From: JBFLVN01 sp040758475
GTDB lineage: Bacteria > JAGRBM01
Assembly: GCA_040758475.1 (NCBI GenBank)
Contig: JBFLVN010000046.1
Location: forward strand, 1 to 17,488
DNA length: 17,488 bases
Direction: 5' to 3'
A model generated the notes under the pieces. That model was not told where the DNA came from. It did no database searches and saw nothing but the letters and a program-made list of their open reading frames with translations. The position numbers and the translations under genes are program-made. Positions 6,599 to 14,429 of the stretch are shown here, piece by piece. Numbering within the stretch: position 1 is the stretch's first letter; each line of letters starts with the position of its first letter.

Positions 6599-8221
6599 TT
6601 AAGCGGGAGGCGCGCCCTTCAGGCCGAACCGCTCGATCATCCCCGCCAGGGTGCTCCGGGCGATGCCCAGCATCTTGGCCGCATCGGCCTGGGTGCCGGC
6701 CTTCCGGAGCGCCTCCGCGAGGATGAGCTTTTCGATCTCTTCAAGATTTTTTCCCGCGAACTCGGGATAGCGCTCGAAAAATTCCCTTTTCCCTTCCATC
6801 GCGAGGCCGTCGAAGACGATCGCTTCGGCGGGGATTTCGGCGTCGCGGGAAAGAAGCGCCGCCCGTTCGAGCAGGTTCCGGAGTTCCCGCACGTTCCCGG
6901 GAAAATGCTGAGTCTCAAGTTTCTCAAAAGCTCTCTTCGATAGCTTGCGGCCCGGAGGAAGAAGGACGGACGAGAGAAGCGGAATGTCTTCAAGACGCTC
7001 CCGGAGCGGCGGGAGACGAAGCGGCATGACGGCGAGCCGGTAGTAGAGGTCTTCCCGGAATTTCCCTTCGCGCACGAGGGAGGGGAGGTCCCGGTGCGTC
7101 GCCGCGATCACCCGCACGTCCACGCGGCGGGGAAGGGAGCTTCCCACGGGCCTTATTTCCCCCGATTCGAGGACACGCAAGAGCTTTACCTGGAGCGGCG
7201 GGGGGAGGTCTCCGATCTCGTCCAGGAAAACCGTCCCGCCGTCGGCTTCCTCAAAAAGCCCTCTCCGGTCGGCGGCGGCGCCCGTAAAAGCGCCCTTTTC
7301 GTGGCCGAAGAGTTCGCTTTCAGCGAGTTCTTCGGGAATTGCCCCGCAATTGATGGGGATGAAAGCCTTCCCCCCGCGGGAACTGGCGTCGTGAATCCCC
7401 GCCGCCAGCAGTTCCTTTCCCGAACCGCTCTCCCCCAGGATCAGGACGGGAACGTGGGAAGCGGCGACCCGTTCGGCCAGGGCGAAGATTTCCCGCATGG
7501 CGGCGCTTTTTCCCAAAAGCGCCCCCCAGCGTTCCCCCTTGGAACCCACCACTTCTTCTTTCTTCCGTTCCAGCCGGAAAAAAAGTTTTTGCCGCCCCAC
7601 TTCGATCGGGTCGCCAGGAGAGAGTTGCGCCTTCGCGACCGCCCTTCCGGCGACCTTCGTCCCGTTGGTGGAGCCCAGGTCTTCGATCTGCCAGGAGGCG
7701 CCGTCGAAATAGATTTCCGCGTGGCGGCGGGAGACGTGTTCGTCGTCGATCACGATGTCCGCCGGCGGGGCCTTTCCAAGGATTTGCCGGCCGCCCCGAA
7801 GGGGCGTCTTCCCCCGGGGCGTTTCGAGCCAGGCATGGGAGATTTCCAGTTTCTTCCCATCCAAGCGGAGAAGGAGGGTCGGCCCCCCTTCCATCCGGAG
7901 AGTGGGAAGCACCGCCGCCGTAGAAGATCTGACGCGGTAGAAAATTTTGTAGGAAGCGATTTCCAGGACGTCTTCGTCCCGGAGTTCCCTCGCTTCCTCC
8001 AACTCCTCGCCGTTCACGCGAAGGCCGCCCGAAGAGAGATTTGAAAGGACGTGCCCCTCGCCCAAACCGCCGGGGCGCACTTCGGCGTGCTCGCGGGAAA
8101 CAAGGGGATCGGGAAGTACAAGGCCGCAGGCGGGCCCCCTTCCGAGCAACAGGGGCCTGTCCTCCGGCAGGAGAAATTCGAAACGGCACACGCCGTTCTG
8201 ATAGACGTCGAGGCGGGCCAT
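6599..8221 (-). CDS. Sigma54-dependent activator (NtrC family) with two N-terminal FHA domains
   Basis: A 540-residue enhancer-binding protein. FHA domain 1 spans about 5-97 (G27-R28, S42-R43-E44-H45, N70-G71). FHA domain 2 spans about 125-217 (S164-R-R-H167, STNGT 184-188), with K150 in place of the usual first Arg. FHA domains bind phosphothreonine, so a Ser/Thr kinase probably controls activity instead of a receiver domain. The AAA+ domain (about 232-458) has Walker A GESGSGKE (263-270), the sigma54-contact loop GAFTGA (310-315), Walker B VFLDE (331-335) and a sensor-II region GNVRELRN (442-449). A Fis-type helix-turn-helix lies at 512-533. All catalytic motifs are intact. The gene follows the TetR gene on the same strand after 52 bases and may be co-transcribed. 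No kinase gene is in the window. Confidence 0.95.
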   Translation of the reverse strand: MARLDVYQNGVCRFEFLLPEDRPLLLGRGPACGLVLPDPLVSREHAEVRPGGLGEGHVLSNLSSGGLRVNGEELEEARELRDEDVLEIASYKIFYRVRSSTAAVLPTLRMEGGPTLLLRLDGKKLEISHAWLETPRGKTPLRGGRQILGKAPPADIVIDDEHVSRRHAEIYFDGASWQIEDLGSTNGTKVAGRAVAKAQLSPGDPIEVGRQKLFFRLERKKEEVVGSKGERWGALLGKSAAMREIFALAERVAASHVPVLILGESGSGKELLAAGIHDASSRGGKAFIPINCGAIPEELAESELFGHEKGAFTGAAADRRGLFEEADGGTVFLDEIGDLPPPLQVKLLRVLESGEIRPVGSSLPRRVDVRVIAATHRDLPSLVREGKFREDLYYRLAVMPLRLPPLRERLEDIPLLSSVLLPPGRKLSKRAFEKLETQHFPGNVRELRNLLERAALLSRDAEIPAEAIVFDGLAMEGKREFFERYPEFAGKNLEEIEKLILAEALRKAGTQADAAKMLGIARSTLAGMIERFGLKGAPPA

Positions 8222-8273
8222 TTTGGTCCCCCCAAAGAGGCCCCGATTCTATTTCAAATGGCGGAAAATGGCT

Positions 8274-8969
8274 CTAGCGGCCTTGCCGCCGGGTCGCGAG
8301 GCGGGTTTCCAAAGGGATGTTCGCGGGCGGAGGGGAGGTGGGGAGCCTGACGCGTTCCTTCATGGCCCCCCCGGCCCAGATCGAAAGGGCCGCGCGCACC
8401 GTATCCTGCCTCGAAATACCGAGCTGATCGGCCAGGGCCGGGTCCGCCGCCAGCGTGACGAGCCGGTCCAAAAAAACGAGCGCCGCGCCCGGGTCCACGT
8501 CCGGCCGCAGGAGCGGGAGGAGGTACTTGGCGGAAGCGAGCTTGCGCTCCTCGATGACGGACTGGAAGCGATCCCACGCGGCCGGATGGTCCCGCCGCAG
8601 GTCGTCGAAAAAGGCGGGGCTCACCCGGCTCAGGCTCGCCGTCCAGGCGTCCGCCCAGGCGGCCAGAACGTCCAGAACCGATTTGCAGTTCTTGACCTTT
8701 TCCCAATCCAGGGCGTCCACGGCCGCCAGTTCAAGGGCCCAATCCTCGACCATCGCCTCGACCAGATCGTCCTTCGAGGGGAAGTGCTTGTAGAGCGTCA
8801 TGGCGCTCATGCGGAGCTGGGTGGCCAGTTCCCCCATCACGACGGCCCGGATTCCCGAGCGCCGGGCCCAGGTGGAGAAGGCCGTAAGAATCTTCCGCCG
8901 GACCGCGGCCGGGTCGGAGGCGGGGGTGCGGATCGGGATTGCAGCGGCTTTCGCGGACTCTCTGGCCAT
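8274..8969 (-). CDS. TetR-family transcriptional regulator
   Basis: A 231-residue regulator with the standard layout: an N-terminal three-helix DNA-binding domain (about 21-70) and a helical ligand domain. The recognition part reads GELATQLRMSAMTLYKHFPSKDDLVEAM, a clear TetR signature. The ATG at 8969 is preferred over 9065 because it follows GGAG with 8-base spacing and because the longer frame enters the promoter region of the divergent cytochrome gene. TetR proteins often repress themselves and a divergent target gene; a palindrome at 9073-9091 overlies the predicted promoter of that cytochrome. The ligand is unknown, with a hydrophobic or acyl molecule a reasonable guess. It may be co-transcribed with the FHA regulator. 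Confidence 0.88.
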   Translation of the reverse strand: MARESAKAAAIPIRTPASDPAAVRRKILTAFSTWARRSGIRAVVMGELATQLRMSAMTLYKHFPSKDDLVEAMVEDWALELAAVDALDWEKVKNCKSVLDVLAAWADAWTASLSRVSPAFFDDLRRDHPAAWDRFQSVIEERKLASAKYLLPLLRPDVDPGAALVFLDRLVTLAADPALADQLGISRQDTVRAALSIWAGGAMKERVRLPTSPPPANIPLETRLATRRQGR

Positions 8970-9058
8970 CCAAATTTCTCCGCCCGCAGAATACCCCCTT
9001 CGTCCGGTAATGCAAAAACTCCAATGTTTCTCGCTATTTTCATGGTAACAGAAAAGTC

Positions 9059-9088
9059 TTGACATTTCTCTAATTACTAATTTAGAGT
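9059..9088 (+). promoter_or_regulatory. Predicted promoter for the di-heme cytochrome gene
   Basis: TTGACA (9059-9064, consensus) and TAGAGT (9083-9088) are spaced 18 bases. The surrounding 70 bases are markedly AT-rich. A second possible -10, TAAAAT, lies at 9112-9117 but lacks a partner -35. The leader would be about 70 bases. Confidence 0.5.
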
Positions 9089-9091
9089 AAT
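9073..9091. promoter_or_regulatory. Candidate TetR operator overlapping the cytochrome promoter
   Basis: The inverted repeat ATTACT (9073-9078) and AGTAAT (9086-9091) has a 7-base spacer. The predicted -10 box is inside it. A second inverted repeat, CTCTAA/TTAGAG (9068-9087), overlaps it. Position between a divergent TetR gene and its neighbour supports an operator. Confidence 0.5.
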
Positions 9092-9166
9092 GAAAGATAT
9101 TTAATATTTCTTAAAATACTCAAGCCAGAGCGCGCCGCCAAAAGCCCGCGCCTGCGGGAGGAGACC

Positions 9167-11248
9167 GTGGTAGCCAACAAATCTCTCTGCGCCGCCCTTT
9201 CGGTGCTCTTGGCGGCAACGCTCACCCATTGCGCCCCCGGCGAAGAATTCGAAGAAGCGCCGGCGGAAGAGAGCTTCACGAGCTCCGCCGCTACGTACTC
9301 GCTCCTCGGCAGCAGCCGGGGCGGCTCGCCCGTTTGGGATTACTGCTACGGGAAACCCGACAACACGCCCGTGCCGGTCGATCCGCGGCGCCTCGTGCAG
9401 CCCGGCGTGAGCGACGGGAAAGCCGTCCATTTCAACGCTTTTTACAAGGACTGCCACGTGAACCCCGCCGCGGTGGAAGAAATCGGGGCGGCACAAACCT
9501 GCGGCGAACTCCGCCAGCGCTTCTACTGGGGAGACTCACTTCTCGAGACGGGCGGGCCCGGCGTCGGGGCCCTTTTCACGGGCACCGATCCCTACGCGCT
9601 CGAAGCGGGGCTCGGCATCGCCACTTTCACGGCCGGCCAATACAACAACCTCTGGAAAATCTGGGGCAGCTTCCTCTGGCGTCCGTCGAACTTCGACACG
9701 CTGGTGAGCGAACGCTATGGCTCAGGCTTCAAAACCGGGCGCAACCCCTATCCCAAACCGGGCGAAGACCCCAACAAAACGAACGGCGGAACCGGAAAGC
9801 TCCCTGAAATGTTCACCCAGCTTCGTGATTACAACGGTAAATGGACCGGCCGCATCGGCGTCACCTGCCATGCCTGCCACAGCGGTGTCGCGGGAAACAC
9901 CCTGACACACGGCGGGGGGAGCAGCCTTGCGGACCTGAATCTGTTCCTGCGCGATATGCTTCCGCTCGGCTACCTGGCGTCCATCGTCTCGCTCGCCAAT
10001 TTGAACCACACCCGCGGGACGAACAACGCGAGCGACATCAACCTGGCCTTCCTTTTCCCGGACGAAGAATTCCTCTCCGTCGGAGAAATCTTGGGCCTCA
10101 TTACTTCCGGCTCGACGGCCAGCATGGATACCCCCGCGTGGTGGAACATGGGCCACCGCCCGGTGAAATTCGTGGACGGCGTTTTCCCGATCGATGCCCC
10201 CCGGGTGGACATGGTGTTCTACACGCCTTTCTTCGGCCTCTTCGGCGGCATCGGCGGCCCCGTGAGCGAAGCCGGGCAGGATTGGATGCGGGAGAACGGC
10301 CCGCCGCTCAACACTTGGATCGAAACCCTCAAGGCCCCGGCTTATCCGCTCCCCATCAACACGGCGCTTGCCGAACAGGGCGCGCAGCTCTTCCACACGC
10401 TCGACATGTGGGCCCCTTCCCGGAACAACCCCGTTCCCCGGCCCCAAGGAAACGGCTCCTGCGCGAGCTGCCACGGCGCCTATTCGCCGCGCTACGTGAA
10501 CGACCCCGCCTTCCTCGCCACCCCGGCGCTCGAAGGCGTGGCCAGCTACATCGTCCCCCAGCGCATCATCGGGACCGACCCGGTCCGCTGGCAGACCAAT
10601 AACGAAGCCGTCCAGACCGCCGGCGCCAAGAATTTCTTCGGCTATCCTCCGACGGAGGGGACCGAAAACGATTGTGGTCCGCAGAACCAGGAGCGCTTGC
10701 GCGGGGACCGGGAACTCGGATACCTCGCCCCGCCGCTCTACGGCGTGTGGGCGTCGGCGCCTTATTTCCACAACGGCTCGGTCCCCAACGTATGGGAAGT
10801 CTTAAAGCCATCGGACCGCAAGCCCATCTGGCGCCGCAAGTCCAAGCCGGCCCTGTCCTATCAATTGGGCCAGATCGGCCCCGTGATCATGGGTTTCGAT
10901 ACGGACATTGGACGGGCGTACGATCCCGCCAAACTCGGATGGAAGTACGACGCGATCGCCTGCAAGTGGAGGACCTGGCTCAACCCCGCGGTGACGCCGT
11001 ACATCAGCTGCGACCCCAACGACGAGTACAACGACCCGCTGTTTAACCAGATACTCTCGGGGCTTTTCTCGAACATCATCCTGGCGTGGAACATCCTCTT
11101 TCCCCCGATCCTGACGAATTCCCAGATGGAGGACCGCAAAATCTACAACACCATCCTCTATAGCCAGGGGAATGAGGGCCACGAGTTCAACTCGGTCCTC
11201 ACCGACACGGAACGAAAGGCGATCATCGAATATTTGAAGACGCTCTGA
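9167..11248 (+). CDS. Di-heme c-type cytochrome, RoxA/RoxB (rubber oxygenase)-like
   Basis: A 693-residue exported protein with an N-terminal signal (hydrophobic 8-20; C22 could be lipidated, but His precedes it). Two c-type heme sites are present: CHACH (234-238) and CASCH (432-436). The C-terminal half has the family block GYLAPPLYGVWASAPYFHNG (518-537) and ends GHEFNSVLTDTERKAIIEYL. Two CXXCH sites about 200 residues apart, this total length and the xAPYxHNGSVP block match the RoxA/RoxB oxygenases that cleave polyisoprene, within the wider MauG/cytochrome c peroxidase superfamily. Rubber as substrate is not proven; other terpenoid or lipid polymers, or a peroxidase role, are possible. The start is GTG after GGGAGGAG. 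The gene sits between a divergent TetR gene and System II heme-attachment genes. Confidence 0.85.
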   Translation: MVANKSLCAALSVLLAATLTHCAPGEEFEEAPAEESFTSSAATYSLLGSSRGGSPVWDYCYGKPDNTPVPVDPRRLVQPGVSDGKAVHFNAFYKDCHVNPAAVEEIGAAQTCGELRQRFYWGDSLLETGGPGVGALFTGTDPYALEAGLGIATFTAGQYNNLWKIWGSFLWRPSNFDTLVSERYGSGFKTGRNPYPKPGEDPNKTNGGTGKLPEMFTQLRDYNGKWTGRIGVTCHACHSGVAGNTLTHGGGSSLADLNLFLRDMLPLGYLASIVSLANLNHTRGTNNASDINLAFLFPDEEFLSVGEILGLITSGSTASMDTPAWWNMGHRPVKFVDGVFPIDAPRVDMVFYTPFFGLFGGIGGPVSEAGQDWMRENGPPLNTWIETLKAPAYPLPINTALAEQGAQLFHTLDMWAPSRNNPVPRPQGNGSCASCHGAYSPRYVNDPAFLATPALEGVASYIVPQRIIGTDPVRWQTNNEAVQTAGAKNFFGYPPTEGTENDCGPQNQERLRGDRELGYLAPPLYGVWASAPYFHNGSVPNVWEVLKPSDRKPIWRRKSKPALSYQLGQIGPVIMGFDTDIGRAYDPAKLGWKYDAIACKWRTWLNPAVTPYISCDPNDEYNDPLFNQILSGLFSNIILAWNILFPPILTNSQMEDRKIYNTILYSQGNEGHEFNSVLTDTERKAIIEYLKTL

Positions 11249-11296
11249 GCGGCGGCCACGGCAAAGTGGCAAGAACGCCCGTGTTGCGGCCAAATA

Positions 11297-11334
11297 CGGG
11301 GGGTCAAGGAAGGGAGGGCTTCCTTGACCCTCCG
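11297..11334. repeat. Strong inverted repeat between the cytochrome and resB genes
   Basis: Arms 11297-11312 and 11319-11334 pair over 16 positions with one G-T wobble and a six-base loop (GGAGGG). No T-run follows directly, so it is not a standard terminator. It may be a processing or stability hairpin for the cytochrome mRNA, a weak terminator, or an operator, since the predicted resB -35 box lies in its right arm. Confidence 0.7.
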
Positions 11335-11353
11335 AGAATTCCCCCTTTAGGAT
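11324..11353 (+). promoter_or_regulatory. Possible promoter for the resB operon
   Basis: TTGACC (11324-11329) and TAGGAT (11348-11353) are spaced 18 bases. The -35 box is inside the right arm of the hairpin at 11297-11334. The leader would be about 50 bases. Confidence 0.35.
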
Positions 11354-11406
11354 GCCCCCGCCCGCAAGGACCCCGGCGCCGCCGGCCGGCCCCAAGCGCT
11401 CTTCAA

Positions 11407-12921
11407 ATGACTTCTACTCCCGAGACTCCTGCTCCCGCCGCCACCCGGGAAACCCCGGCGGCCCTCGCGCGCCTGGGCGATGCCCTCTGGCAAATTCTTA
11501 CGAACGTAAAATTGGGAGTCTTTTGGCTCCTCCTGCTGGCGACCCTTTCCATCATCGGCACCATCATCCCCCAGACGACGGGTTCGATCGAAACCCTTCA
11601 GGGCTACGTGGCGCGCCTGGGGCCCGAGCGGGCGGACCTCTACAACCGCCTGGGGCTTCTGGATGTCTATCACTCTTGGTGGTTCCTCGCTGTGCTGGTC
11701 CTCATGTGCACCAGCATCGCGGCCGTCAGCATCGACCGCTGGCCGAGAATCCACGGGGAATTCTCCTCGGACGAGCCCGTCCCGCCGCCGCAGCGCTTCG
11801 GGGGACCGCTCTCGAAAAAATGGACGCTCCTCTCCGCCCACACCCGGCTTTCCGATTTCCAGGCGCTTTTTTCCAGGTTTTTCGGGGCCCCCCAAATCTC
11901 CCACGTGGGAGAAAAGGAGGCCGTCCTCTACTCGAACCGCGGCCGCTGGACCCGCATGGGCGTCTACTTCGTCCACGTCGGAATCCTTACGACCTCGGCC
12001 GGCGCGGTTCTCGGAAAATTCTGGGGATTTACCAACGGCCAGACCTACATCCGGGAAGGCTCTTCTTCGGACAGCATCGTCATCCTCTCGGGCGTCTCGC
12101 CCCAGGGGGAAGTCCTCACCCGCCCCCACGAACTCCCCTTCGCCGTCCGCTGCGATGATTTCGAGGTCCAGTTCTACGACGACCCCAAGACGGGAGAGAA
12201 GACCCGCAATCCCAGCCTCTTCCGGAGCCGCCTCACCATTCTCGACGGCGGGCGGGAGGCGATGACCCGCGATATCTTCGTAAACGACCCGCTCCGCTAC
12301 GGCGGCTATACCTTCTATCAGGCGAGTTACGACGAAGAGCAGGAACCCCTCGTGCGCCTCGCCGTCCAGACGGCCGGGACGGACGAGCGGTTCCCTCTCA
12401 TCACGAAAATCAACGAGCCCTTTCAACTGGCGGGCGAGAAACTCCGCTACGTGGTCCGGGGTTACGAGGAGAATTTCGAGATTCCCGAAGCGGGGGTCCT
12501 CGGGCCCGCCGTCGGGATCGAGATGATCCAGGAAGACGGCACCCCCGCGACCGTGAAAGAGGAGGGGAAGGAACGGCCGCTCCGCTTCCTTGTTTTCCAG
12601 GACTATCCCGACTTCGACGCCCGCCGGGAGGGCCGCCACATCTTCCGCCTGGAGAGCGTGGAGAAAAAATTCTCGACGGGGCTGCAAGTCGCCAAGGACC
12701 CGGGGGTCTGGGTCGTCTGGACGGGATCGGCCCTCATGGTCTTCGGAATGGCTCTCGCCTTTTTCCTCTCCCATCAGAAAAGCTGGCTCAAAATCACGGC
12801 CGAAGGGGCAGCCTTCGGCGGAGTGGTTCACAAACACCGGCTCGCCTATGAAAATAAGGTAGCCGCTTTCTTCGAGGCCCTGGAAAAAGAATTTCCCGCG
12901 GCCCGGGGAATCGAAACCTAA
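11407..12921 (+). CDS. resB: Cytochrome c biogenesis protein ResB/Ccs1 (System II)
   Basis: A 504-residue membrane protein that, with CcsA, moves heme across the membrane and attaches it to CXXCH apocytochromes. Four membrane segments are visible: about 34-54, 90-109, 183-205 and 433-455. A large domain (about 206-430) between the last two should face outward. Family motifs include the TM3 histidine (YFVHVGIL, H190), RYGGYTFYQASY (297-308) and the post-TM4 SHQKSW (455-460). The ATG at 11407 is chosen because the longer frame to 11266 reads through the intergenic hairpin; no strong ribosome site is seen, so this start is less certain. It lies just after a two-heme cytochrome gene and 42 bases before ccsA. 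Confidence 0.92.
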   Translation: MTSTPETPAPAATRETPAALARLGDALWQILTNVKLGVFWLLLLATLSIIGTIIPQTTGSIETLQGYVARLGPERADLYNRLGLLDVYHSWWFLAVLVLMCTSIAAVSIDRWPRIHGEFSSDEPVPPPQRFGGPLSKKWTLLSAHTRLSDFQALFSRFFGAPQISHVGEKEAVLYSNRGRWTRMGVYFVHVGILTTSAGAVLGKFWGFTNGQTYIREGSSSDSIVILSGVSPQGEVLTRPHELPFAVRCDDFEVQFYDDPKTGEKTRNPSLFRSRLTILDGGREAMTRDIFVNDPLRYGGYTFYQASYDEEQEPLVRLAVQTAGTDERFPLITKINEPFQLAGEKLRYVVRGYEENFEIPEAGVLGPAVGIEMIQEDGTPATVKEEGKERPLRFLVFQDYPDFDARREGRHIFRLESVEKKFSTGLQVAKDPGVWVVWTGSALMVFGMALAFFLSHQKSWLKITAEGAAFGGVVHKHRLAYENKVAAFFEALEKEFPAARGIET

Positions 12922-12963
12922 GGGCGCGCATGCCATCGCGCCCCGTTGCTCGCGGAGTTTTTT

Positions 12964-14397
12964 ATGAGTGAAGCCACGCTGACCGCCAGTCCTCCCCGCC
13001 CGGAGATCCAGTTTCCCTGGAAAATTCTCTCGGCTCTTGCCGCCGTGGCGGGAATCGCCTTGACCGCCTACGGTGCGGCTCTTTCGAAGGAGGGGGTGCC
13101 TTCCGCCCGCTTCGAGTGGAGTTCGGGTCTCCTTTCCGCCGCCGCGTTTATCTACTTAGGAGCATTTGCTCTCTACCTCGTTCACCTCGCCCGCGGATCG
13201 GATTTGTTCTCACGTTTGGGAAGCCTTGCGACCCAAGCGGGCCTTGCCCTCCACACGGCGGGCCTCCTCGTGCGTTGGACCCTTTCGGGCCTCTCCCAGC
13301 CCCCTTGGACCAATCTCTACGAATCCCTCGTCTACTTCGCCTGGGGCATCGCCGCCGTCTATGTGTTTTTTGAATGGCGGACAGGAAACCGGGCCGCGGG
13401 GGCCTTCGTCATTCCGACAGCCGTGCTCATGATGGGCCTTGCGGCCCTTTCGGCTTCCCACTCCAAGGAAATCCCCCAGATCATGCCCGCCCTCCAGAGC
13501 GGGTGGATCAAGATCCACGTGACTTTCGCCTGCATCGCTTACGCGGCATTTCTTGTGGCTTTTGGTTTCGCGATTCTCTACCTCGTGAAGGATGGCGTGC
13601 GCTCTGCCTTCCTGTTAGCCGTCTATTCCGCCTTCGCGGCCGTGACATTCCTGAGCTACGGCCTTGGTGACGTCCTTTTGCACGCCGAATTTCCGCTCAA
13701 ATGGCCCACGATCATCGGGACGGGCGAACTCCTTTCGGCGCCAAAGCCCGTTCCCTACGCGGGGCAGTTCTTCCTCGTGGCGTTTCTTCTGTACGGGACC
13801 GCGGCCGGGCTCTATTTCGCGGGAAAAAGCGAGGCCAGAAAGCGGCTGCAAGATTTTGGGCCGCCCGCGTTCCTGGCCGCCTTCCTGGCCCACACGGCGG
13901 GAATGATCCTGGCCGCCCGCCACGCGGCCACCACCCATCCCATTCCCATGCGGCCCGAAATGACGCTCCTCCAATGGGACGTGAACGCCTACGTCCTCGC
14001 CCTCACGGTGCTCGTCTGGATGGGAAGCCTCCTGACGATCCTCCTCGACTGGCGCGCGGCGAAACTCTCGGAAGGGCTTCCCCGCGCCAAGCTCCTCGAC
14101 GAATGGAGCTACCGGGCCGTGCTCATCGGCCTTCCTCTCATGACCTTGAACCTCATCACGGGAGCCATCTGGGCCAACAACGCCTGGGGCTCCTACTGGA
14201 GCTGGGACCCCAAGGAGACCTGGGCCCTCATCACGTGGCTCGTCTACGCCGCCTACATCCACACGCGCATCGTGGCCGGCTGGAGCGGGCGGAAATCGGC
14301 CGCCATCGCCGTGGCTGGCTTCGGCGTGGTGCTCTTTACCTACCTCGGCGTCAACCTCTTCCTCTCGGGCCTCCATTCTTACGGAAGCCCGCAGTAG
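12964..14397 (+). CDS. ccsA: Cytochrome c biogenesis protein CcsA/ResC (System II) with an internal membrane insertion
   Basis: A 477-residue polytopic heme-handling protein, partner of ResB. The WWD signature WGSYWSWDPKETWALITW is at 408-425. Flanking histidines are H97 (LALHTAG), H185 (IKIHVTFA) and H471 (GLHSYG); PPWTNLYESL (113-122) is another family block. About 13 hydrophobic segments are visible, and the protein is longer than usual for CcsA. The familiar order would run from FAILYLVKD (202-210) almost directly to LLDEWSYRA (377-385). Here about 160 residues intervene, with four predicted helices (near 213-235, 267-288, 300-320 and 340-362). The ATG at 12964 follows GGAG with six-base spacing. 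It probably belongs to an operon with resB upstream and engB 32 bases downstream. Confidence 0.92.
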   Translation: MSEATLTASPPRPEIQFPWKILSALAAVAGIALTAYGAALSKEGVPSARFEWSSGLLSAAAFIYLGAFALYLVHLARGSDLFSRLGSLATQAGLALHTAGLLVRWTLSGLSQPPWTNLYESLVYFAWGIAAVYVFFEWRTGNRAAGAFVIPTAVLMMGLAALSASHSKEIPQIMPALQSGWIKIHVTFACIAYAAFLVAFGFAILYLVKDGVRSAFLLAVYSAFAAVTFLSYGLGDVLLHAEFPLKWPTIIGTGELLSAPKPVPYAGQFFLVAFLLYGTAAGLYFAGKSEARKRLQDFGPPAFLAAFLAHTAGMILAARHAATTHPIPMRPEMTLLQWDVNAYVLALTVLVWMGSLLTILLDWRAAKLSEGLPRAKLLDEWSYRAVLIGLPLMTLNLITGAIWANNAWGSYWSWDPKETWALITWLVYAAYIHTRIVAGWSGRKSAAIAVAGFGVVLFTYLGVNLFLSGLHSYGSPQ

Positions 14398-14429
14398 GTT
14401 TTTTCCTTCGTACTGGGAAAATCCTCACT

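Noticed and set aside
7094..8044. Plus-strand open frame opposite the FHA regulator
   Set aside because: Antisense shadow; the minus strand carries intact FHA, AAA+ and Fis motifs.
9167..9235. Classical lipoprotein signal for the di-heme cytochrome
   Set aside because: C22 is preceded by His, which does not fit the lipobox; a normal Sec signal with later cleavage is as likely, so lipidation is not called.
9722..10771. Minus-strand open frame opposite the di-heme cytochrome
   Set aside because: Antisense shadow without motifs; the plus strand has both CXXCH sites.
11347..12936. Long minus-strand open frame (529 codons) opposite resB
   Set aside because: It lies antisense to a gene with clear ResB motifs. 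In DNA rich in G/C at third codon positions, such long shadow frames are common. The translation is Asp/Glu/Gly/Arg-rich with no motif.
14330..14407. Possible terminator at the end of ccsA (CGGGC...GCCCG then a T-run)
   Set aside because: Only a 5-bp stem with a loop of about 16 bases, inside the coding sequence, and the T-run is not adjacent. The engB gene follows closely as an operon member.
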